Made by a program: the position numbers and the translations under genes. From the NCBI GenBank assembly GCA_949419965.1, contig CASPAC010000011.1, positions 1 to 50,136 of the forward strand: DNA of 50,136 bases, written 5' to 3'. Source of the stretch: Bacteroidales bacterium (GTDB lineage Bacteria; Bacteroidota; Bacteroidia; Bacteroidales; Rikenellaceae). Under the pieces are notes generated by a model. The model worked only from the letters and a program-made list of their open reading frames with translations, ran no database searches and was not told the origin of the DNA. The stretch's first letter is position 1; each line of letters opens with the position of its first letter. Positions 43,508-50,136 of this stretch are shown one piece after another.

Positions 43508-45538
43508 CTACTTCTTCAGCAGTTTCTTGACTTCGGCGGCGACGGTTTCACCGTTGAAACCGAACTTCTCGTCGAGAACCTTGTAGGGCGCCGAAAAACC
43601 GAAGTGGTCGAGACCGTGGATCATGCCGTTCTCGCCGACGAGCCCCAACAGATTGACGGGCAGGCCGGAAGTGAGTCCGTAACGCGCGATGCCGACAGGC
43701 AGGACACTCTCCTGGTACGACTTGGGCTGGTCGCGGAAAAGACCCTCCGAAGGCACGTTGACAACGCGGACGGCGATGCCCTCCTTGGCCAGCAACTCGG
43801 CACCCTCGACCAACGTAGCGACCTCCGAACCGGAAGCGACGAGGACAGCAGCGGGTTTGGCGGCATCCATGACGACGTAACCGCCCTTGACGACCTGCGC
43901 GGCCTCCTCCCGACGCGTACGGCCCAACGTGGGCAGGTTCTTGATATTCTGACGCGACAGCACCAATGCCACGGGGCGGTGCTCCTCGACGGCGGTTTTC
44001 CAGGCCATAAGGGTCTCTTCGCCGTCGGCCGGCCGCAGAACGACCATCGAGCGCTCGCCGTGGTGGTTGCGCAGATGCTCCATCAATCGGATCTGCGCCT
44101 CGTGCTCGATGGGCTGGTGCGTAGGTCCGTCCTCGCCGACGCGGAACGAATCGTGGGTCCAGACATAGACGACATGCAGCCGCATGAGGGCCGCCAGACG
44201 CACGGCGGGCTTCATGTAATCGGAGAAGACGAAGAAAGTGCCGCAGGCGGGAATGACGCCGCCGTGCAGGGCCATACCGTTCATAACGCAGGCCATGGTG
44301 AGCTCGGAGACGCCGGCCTGGAAGAATTTGCCGGAGAAATCGCCCTTGGCGAAAGCCTTGGTCTTCTTGAGGAAGCCGTCGGTCTTGTCGGAGTTGGAGA
44401 GGTCGGCCGAAGCGACGATCATGTTCTCGATCTTCTCGGCATAGAGCCCCAGAGTCGTGGCCGACGCGGCGCGCGTGGCGACGTCGGGTTTCATCTCGAC
44501 GCACTTGTAGTCGATCTCGGGAAGCTCGCCCTTGAAGAAGCCGTCGAGCTTGCGGGCCAGCTCCTTATGCTCCTGGCGCCAGTTCTTCTCGACCTTGGCC
44601 TGCTCGGCGGCCCATGCCTTGAGCGCTTCGCGGCGGGCACCGAAAATCTCGCGGCTCTCCTCGAAGAAAGCGAAAGGCTCGTCGGGATCGCCCCCGAGGT
44701 TGCGGACCGTGGCGGCCAGATCGGCTCCGGCGGCCGACAACGGCTGGCCGTGGGTCGAAACCTTGTCCTCGTAGCACGAACCGTCGGCGGCCACGGCACC
44801 CTTGCCCATGGTCGTACGGCCGATGATGAGGGTCGGCCGCTCGGTTTCGGCGTTGGCGGCCACGAGAGCCGCACGGAGGCCGTCGATGTCGTGTCCGTCG
44901 ACCGACAGCACGTTCCAACCCCATGCTTCGTACTTCTGAGCGACATTCTCCGTGTCGACCTCGTCGACCTTGGTCGAGAGCTGGATGTTGTTGGAATCGT
45001 AGTACATGATGAAATTCGCAAGGCCCAGGTGGCCGGCGATGCGGCCGACGCCCTGCGAAATCTCCTCCTCGACGGCACCGTCGGAGATATAGGCGTAGGT
45101 CTTGTGAGCCGTCCACTCGCCGAAGCGGGCAGCCAGGAAGCGCTCGGCGATGGCGGCGCCCAAAGCCATGGCATGGCCCTGACCCAGAGGACCCGACGTA
45201 TTCTCCACACCGCGCATGACGTCGACCTCGGGATGTCCGGGCGTGACGCTGCCCCACTGTCTGAGCGACTGCAGGTCGTCGACCGAATAATGGCCGGCAA
45301 GCGCCAACGTAGAGTAGAGCATCGGCGACATGTGACCGGGATCGAGGAAGAAACGGTCGCGGAAAGGATAGTCCATACGCTCGGGATCGTAACGCAGGAA
45401 CTCGGTGTAGAGTACGGTGATGAAATCGGCACCGCCCATGGCACCGCCCGGATGTCCCGACTTGGCCTTCTCGACCATGGCGGCCGACAAGATACGGATG
45501 TTGTCGGCGACGCGCGTAAGTTTGGAATTTGTAGACAT
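43508..45538 (-). CDS. tkt: Transketolase
   Basis: This 676-residue thiamin-diphosphate enzyme moves two-carbon units in the pentose phosphate pathway. It shows KSGHPGGAMGGADF near 29, GPLGQGHAMALGAA near 117, the ThDP/metal segment GDGAVEEEI-type (SDGAVEEEISQG) and a DSNNIQLST loop. The middle domain has the GVSELTMACVMNGMALHGG region and THDSFRVGEDGPTHQPIEH. The C-terminal domain ends VKKLLKK. The promoter appears to lie at the edge of a 73-bp tandem array upstream. Confidence 0.96.
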   Translation of the reverse strand: MSTNSKLTRVADNIRILSAAMVEKAKSGHPGGAMGGADFITVLYTEFLRYDPERMDYPFRDRFFLDPGHMSPMLYSTLALAGHYSVDDLQSLRQWGSVTPGHPEVDVMRGVENTSGPLGQGHAMALGAAIAERFLAARFGEWTAHKTYAYISDGAVEEEISQGVGRIAGHLGLANFIMYYDSNNIQLSTKVDEVDTENVAQKYEAWGWNVLSVDGHDIDGLRAALVAANAETERPTLIIGRTTMGKGAVAADGSCYEDKVSTHGQPLSAAGADLAATVRNLGGDPDEPFAFFEESREIFGARREALKAWAAEQAKVEKNWRQEHKELARKLDGFFKGELPEIDYKCVEMKPDVATRAASATTLGLYAEKIENMIVASADLSNSDKTDGFLKKTKAFAKGDFSGKFFQAGVSELTMACVMNGMALHGGVIPACGTFFVFSDYMKPAVRLAALMRLHVVYVWTHDSFRVGEDGPTHQPIEHEAQIRLMEHLRNHHGERSMVVLRPADGEETLMAWKTAVEEHRPVALVLSRQNIKNLPTLGRTRREEAAQVVKGGYVVMDAAKPAAVLVASGSEVATLVEGAELLAKEGIAVRVVNVPSEGLFRDQPKSYQESVLPVGIARYGLTSGLPVNLLGLVGENGMIHGLDHFGFSAPYKVLDEKFGFNGETVAAEVKKLLKK

Positions 45539-45635
45539 AGGCTATTCGAGTTGTTTTATCTTTTCATATCGGTCTTCGCACAAACCTGCCCGCGGCACTC
45601 AGCGGACCGCAAGGCGGTGCGGACGAAGCGGCTAA

Positions 45636-45667
45636 CAAAGATACGCATAAGCGAGGGCAAAAGCAAA
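45636..45667 (-). promoter_or_regulatory. Promoter of tkt overlapping the first repeat unit
   Basis: On the minus strand, TATCTTTG occupies 45643-45636 and TTTG occupies 45667-45664, 20 bp apart. The TTTG exists only in the tkt-proximal unit: units 2 and 3 read CTTG, and their -7 position reads TATTTTGG. Confidence 0.65.
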
Positions 45668-45879
45668 CTTGCTTGCATTTTGCCGAGCGGAAGTATCTTC
45701 GGCGCATGCCAAAATACGCATAAGCGAGGGCAAAAGCAAGCTTGCTTGCATTTTGCCGAGCGGAAGTATCTTCGGCGCATGCCAAAATACGCATAAGCGA
45801 GGGCAAAAGCAAGCTTGCTTGCATTTTGCCGAGCGGAAGTATCTTCGGCGCATGCCAAAATACGCATAAGCGAGGGCAA
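45641..45879. repeat. 73-bp tandem repeat array upstream of tkt
   Basis: Units 45641-45713, 45714-45786 and 45787-45859 plus a 20-nt partial unit to 45879. Units 2 and 3 are identical; unit 1 differs by one base. Each contains the palindromic GCAAGCTTGC (unit 1 GCAAACTTGC) and TTTTGCCGAGCGGAAG, and aligns with the ~74-nt repeats at 6.7 and 17.0 kb. Since 73 is not a multiple of three and there are no spacers, it is neither coding nor CRISPR. The rest of the 402-bp gap (to 45940) shows no gene. Confidence 0.9.
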
Positions 45880-45940
45880 TGCCGAATTTATTTGAGCATT
45901 GCCGGGGCGGGGAGCATTCAAAGATAGCAAAAAAACGCGT

Positions 45941-47211
<1,271 letters not shown>

Positions 47212-47215
<4 letters not shown>

Positions 47216-47883
47216 TGTTTTTCGCGTTTGGTGAGCACTTCGTCGATGAGACCGTAGTCGCGGGCCTCGGCGGCCGAGAGCCAGTAGTCGCGGTCGGCGT
47301 CCTTCTCGATCTTCTTGACCGAAACACCCGAATGAGCGGCCAGGATGCCGTAGAGCTCGCGCTTGGTTTTCATGATCTCGCGGGCCGTGATCTCGATGTC
47401 GGAAGCCTGGCCCTGGGCTCCGCCCAGAGGCTGATGGATCATCACCCGCGAATGGGGCAGCGCCGACCGTTTGCCGGGAGCGCCGGCCGTGAGCAGCACG
47501 GCGCCCATCGACGCAGCGAGGCCCGTACAGATCGTGGCGACGTCGGAAGCGACCAGCTGCATGGTGTCGTAGATGCCCAGTCCGGCCGAAACCGAACCGC
47601 CGGGCGAGTTGATGTAGATCTGGATGTCCTTCTCGGGATCGACGGACTCCAGGAAGAGCAGCTGCGCCTGGATGATGTTGGCGGCATCGTCGTAGATGGG
47701 TGCGCCGAGGAAGATGATGCGGTCCATCATCAACCGCGAGAAGACGTCCATCGTGGCGATGTTCAACTGGCGCTCCTCGATGATCGTCGGCGAGACGTAG
47801 GCCTCGCAGACGGAGCGGAAATCGTGCAGTTTCAACGAACTGATGCCGCACTTCCCGCGTGCATATTTCTCAAATTCGGACAT
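47212..47883 (-). CDS. clpP: ATP-dependent Clp protease proteolytic subunit ClpP
   Basis: This 223-residue serine protease forms the double-ring chamber. The triad is present: Ser125 in GLAASMGAV, His150 in [10 protein letters not shown] and Asp199 in [10 protein letters not shown]. The start at 47883 ([10 protein letters not shown]) matches the usual Bacteroidetes N-terminus; an in-frame ATG five codons upstream (47898) is also possible. It is followed by clpX with a 4-bp overlap. Confidence 0.95.
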
Positions 47884-48143
47884 ATTCGCAGAGTTCACAA
47901 ATTAAAATTCACAAATCAGCATCGAAAACCGAAATTCGTTTCGCCGCATCCCGCACGCAAGGCATTTCTGCCGGAAAGACGACCGGCGCACCCGCCGGAA
48001 AACGCATTCCGGCATGCGGAACCGCCGAAAAAACACCGATTCCGACGTTCGATTTCTCATTCCGGGATTGGCTCCCTTTCACAAAAAGGACTTTGCAAAC
48101 ATCACGCCTGCAAAGTCCGAAGGTAGGAATTTCGTGCGAAAAA
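47884..48143. other. Gap between tig and clpP
   Basis: AT-rich AATTTTAATTTGTGAA-type sequence on the minus strand lies just before clpP and may hold its promoter, but no exact TAnnTTTG is present. No gene is seen. At 48089-48110 the sequence (CTTTGCAAAC... CTGCAAAG) has weak pairing downstream of tig. Confidence 0.4.
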
Positions 48144-49469
48144 CTAAAGTTCCTTGGCCAGGCTGGCGAAATCGTCGGCAGAAACGGCCTTTTCCGTCAC
48201 CTTGATCTTCTGCTTGACGGACTCCACGACCTTCACCTCGTAGAGCTTCTCGTAGATCTTCTGGCCCTGCTCCTTGTCGGCGAGAATCTTCTCGGCATAA
48301 CCGGCCAACATGTCGTCGGGAGCCGACGGCATGCCGTACTGCGCGAACTGCGCGGCGGCCAGCGCCTTGGCTTCGGCCACGGCCTCGTCCTTCGACACGG
48401 CGATCTTCTCCGACTGGATGAAGTGCTTCTGCATGTAGTTCCAGGTGAACATCTTGAGGAACTGATCGAAATCCTTCTCGATCTCCTCCATCGAGAACTT
48501 GCCCTCGTTGATGGTGTAGAGCCAACGCTTGAGGAACGCCTCGGGCATCTTCAGCCCGGCTTTCTTGATAAGGTAGTCGCGGAGCTGGAGCGTGAAGAGG
48601 TAGTCGCTCTCGCGCGAAAGCTCCTTGGCGATCTCCTCGTCGACGAACTTGTCGAGATCGGCTTCCGACGTCACGTTGCCGGCCGGGAAAGCCATCTTGA
48701 AGAACTCCTCGTTCAATTCGGGTTCGGCGAACTTGCGGATTTTGGTGATCTCCAGCGAGAATGCGGGATTGATGCCCTCCAGCTCGCCCTGCTTGACCTG
48801 CAGCACGGCAGCGCGCTGCGAAGGATTCTTATAGAGCTCGTTGATGTTGACCTCCATCTTGTCGCCGACCTTCTTGCCAATGAAAGGCTTGCGCTCCTCC
48901 TCCGACAAGGAGATAAGGCCCACATAGGCATCGGCCACGTTCATGTCGCCGTTATCCAGCGTCACGCTCAGCGCCTCGTCGGAAGTCACCTTCCCGGTGT
49001 CGACCAGACGGCCGAAGCGACGCAGGAAGTTGGAGCGGTAGTCGTCGTGCATCTTCTTGTCGACCTTGATGCGGTTGTAGGTCACCTTGTCCTTCTCCGT
49101 AAGGTCGAGCTTGATTTCGGGCGCTTCGCCGAACTCGAAGACGAAGTCGAACTCCTTGCCGTTCTCGAAATCGAAGTCGCCCTGCTCGTCCGACGGGATC
49201 ACGTCGCCCAGGTAGTCGATCTTCTCCTTCTGCAGGTAATCGAAAGCGGCGTTCGACGCCAGCCGGTACGACTGCTCGGCCAGGACGCCCTTGCCGTACA
49301 TCTTCTTGACGATGCCCATGGGCACCATGCCGGGACGGAAACCGGGGATGTTGGCCTTGCGACGGTAGTCGCGCAGCATCTTCTCGACCTCCTGGGCATA
49401 GTCGGCCTCGCCGACCTTCACGCGGAGCAACGAGCTGCCGCCTTCGCGCTGTTCTCTTACGATCTTCAT
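48144..49469 (-). CDS. tig: Trigger factor
   Basis: This 441-residue ribosome-bound chaperone and peptidyl-prolyl isomerase has the ribosome-binding loop IPGFRPGMVPMGIVKKMYG near 41-59. A diverged FKBP-like domain lies at about 150-240, and a helical C-terminal chaperone domain follows. The order tig-clpP-clpX is classic. The start is ATG 49469, right after an AT-rich leader. The frame remains open to 49898 through fragment C, but the promoter lies between them. Confidence 0.94.
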   Translation of the reverse strand: MKIVREQREGGSSLLRVKVGEADYAQEVEKMLRDYRRKANIPGFRPGMVPMGIVKKMYGKGVLAEQSYRLASNAAFDYLQKEKIDYLGDVIPSDEQGDFDFENGKEFDFVFEFGEAPEIKLDLTEKDKVTYNRIKVDKKMHDDYRSNFLRRFGRLVDTGKVTSDEALSVTLDNGDMNVADAYVGLISLSEEERKPFIGKKVGDKMEVNINELYKNPSQRAAVLQVKQGELEGINPAFSLEITKIRKFAEPELNEEFFKMAFPAGNVTSEADLDKFVDEEIAKELSRESDYLFTLQLRDYLIKKAGLKMPEAFLKRWLYTINEGKFSMEEIEKDFDQFLKMFTWNYMQKHFIQSEKIAVSKDEAVAEAKALAAAQFAQYGMPSAPDDMLAGYAEKILADKEQGQKIYEKLYEVKVVESVKQKIKVTEKAVSADDFASLAKEL

Positions 49470-49521
49470 AATGAGTGTTTTGTATTTGATTTTTTCTTTT
49501 TTATTCCACGAAATCGGACCA

Positions 49522-49529
49522 CAAAGATA
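49522..49529 (-). promoter_or_regulatory. -7 box of tig
   Basis: TATCTTTG on the minus strand, 53 bp before the ATG. ATTG at 49553-49550, 20 bp upstream, may be a weak -33 box. Confidence 0.65.
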
Positions 49530-49643
49530 GAAAAATAATCCGTGCGGCGCAATAGATGCCGCCATATTTGCGACCCGGCCGGGAGCGGGCACCGTCCCGC
49601 CGTCATCTCCGGAAGAAACGACGGCCGGCGGCACATCCGCTTT

Positions 49644-49898
49644 CGGCGGCAACTCCCGCAGATGCTGGACGCAGCGCACGGAAAAGCCGTGACCATGGCC
49701 CGAAAAGTCCAACGGCGCGACGGCGCTCCTTCCGAACTGAAGCAGCGCGGCACTCGAATAGCCCACAGCGTGGGAAGACGAACTCCAACAGAAGCCGGCT
49801 TCCATATCGGGCGACAAAGTCCCGTCCGTCACGTGGCGGTTGCCCGCAGCAGGCGTTGTAAAGCAATCGCTATGAGGAATGCGGCGGAGGGGGAACAA
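49644..49898 (-). pseudogene. Orphan C-type-lectin-like fragment C
   Basis: On the minus strand, from a TTG at 49898, the frame reads MFPLRRIPHSDCF, AAGNRHVTDGTL, GFCWSSSSHAVGYSSAA and HGFSVRCVQHLREL, collinear with fragments A and B including the leading FPLR..PHSDCF. The upstream GTTCCC(C/T)CTCCGC is shared with B at DNA level. It points toward tig, as A and B point toward their next genes. Confidence 0.6.
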
Positions 49899-49952
49899 AA
49901 CAATTCAAAATGCACAATTCAGAATGCAAAATGCACAATTAAGAAGTAGTTT

Positions 49953-49985
49953 GTCATTCTGAGGAGCACAGCGACGAAGAATCTG
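49953..49985. repeat. GTCATTCTGAGGAGC interspersed repeat copy
   Basis: GTCATTCTGAGGAGCACAGC and then GACGAAGAATCTG belong to the GTCATyC family. It is flanked by AT-rich AATGCACAATT islets (49905-49943). Confidence 0.55.
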
Positions 49986-50082
49986 TATGCTGACGATACA
50001 GATGTTTGACTGCACTGCGTTTGTCTTTCTCCTCCTTGCGAAGCATAGTCCGAAAGCGGCCGCTGCCGAGATTAATCACAAA

Positions 50083-50136
50083 ATTGTGAATTGTGAATTG
50101 TGAATTGTGAATTGTGAATTGTGAATTGTGAATTGT
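50083..50136. repeat. Heptanucleotide tandem repeat ATTGTGA at the window end
   Basis: At least seven copies of ATTGTGA run to the end of the window, so the true length is unknown. Single copies of the same AATTGTGAATT motif sit in many gaps of this window. Confidence 0.85.

Noticed and set aside
43273..43530. Plus-strand 85-codon protein with RRPCRRK repeats
   Set aside because: It is read through the 38-bp tandem repeats and has no start signal or homologue known to me.
45641..45879. CRISPR-like array
   Set aside because: The units are contiguous, with no unique spacers and no cas genes, so it is a plain tandem repeat.
48144..49898. Trigger factor fused to the C-lectin fragment
   Set aside because: The frame is open by chance; the tig promoter and AT-rich leader lie between, and trigger factors start at MKIVREQ.

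Overview
The window looks like chromosomal DNA from a GC-rich Bacteroidales bacterium, most likely Alistipes or a close relative (Rikenellaceae). Evidence: a SusC/SusD pair, Bacteroidetes-type promoters (TTTG about 19 bp upstream of TAnnTTTG), lipoproteins and TonB receptors of Bacteroidetes type, an S16 with a long tail, Bacteroidetes-type PPDK and glycyl-tRNA synthetase, and AT-rich islets in otherwise GC-rich intergenic DNA. The genus is inferred from style and was not tested. Layout: 1-6.6 kb holds the 3' part of a XylE-like sugar/H+ symporter, a strong hairpin, then a SusC/SusD pair with its own promoter. 6.6-10.7 kb is a thiamin uptake locus (TPP riboswitch, TonB receptor, PnuT-like permease) followed by a convergent MmcQ/YjbR gene. 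10.8-17 kb has an unknown lipoprotein, then a minus-strand run (MFS transporter, outer-membrane barrel, PhoH ATPase, PepD, lipid kinase). 17.4-24 kb has a CPA2 antiporter, rsmA behind three tiny membrane-protein genes, and recQ. 24-30.2 kb is a plus-strand run lptB-aroA-aroC-prmC-recX-M23 peptidase with four overlapping junctions. 30.4-33.2 kb has tRNA-Arg, rpsP, rimM and mnmA. 34.4-38.6 kb has a tiny XRE regulator, a secreted nuclease-fold protein that has lost its active site, and pyruvate phosphate dikinase. 39.8-49.5 kb has a small barrel protein, then minus-strand def/ruvX, glyS, tkt and tig-clpP-clpX. Most genes are housekeeping. The unexplained material is in the intergenic DNA. (1) Three intergenic regions (about 33.7-33.95, 39.2-39.5 and 49.6-49.9 kb) carry degenerate, promoterless fragments of one C-type-lectin-like domain ending in SVRCVQ. 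Scaffold residues are kept while residues between them vary, as in variable regions of diversity-generating retroelements; each lies upstream of, and in the same direction as, the next gene. (2) A family of about 74-nt hairpin-bearing repeats occurs at 6.7, 17.0 and 45.7 kb. At 45.7 kb it forms a 73-bp tandem array whose edge is the predicted tkt promoter. (3) The 3' end of tkt is copied downstream, interleaved with 38-bp tandem repeats. (4) susC has a run of nine G just after its signal peptide, a possible slippage switch. No CRISPR array, insertion sequence, reverse transcriptase or integrase was found.
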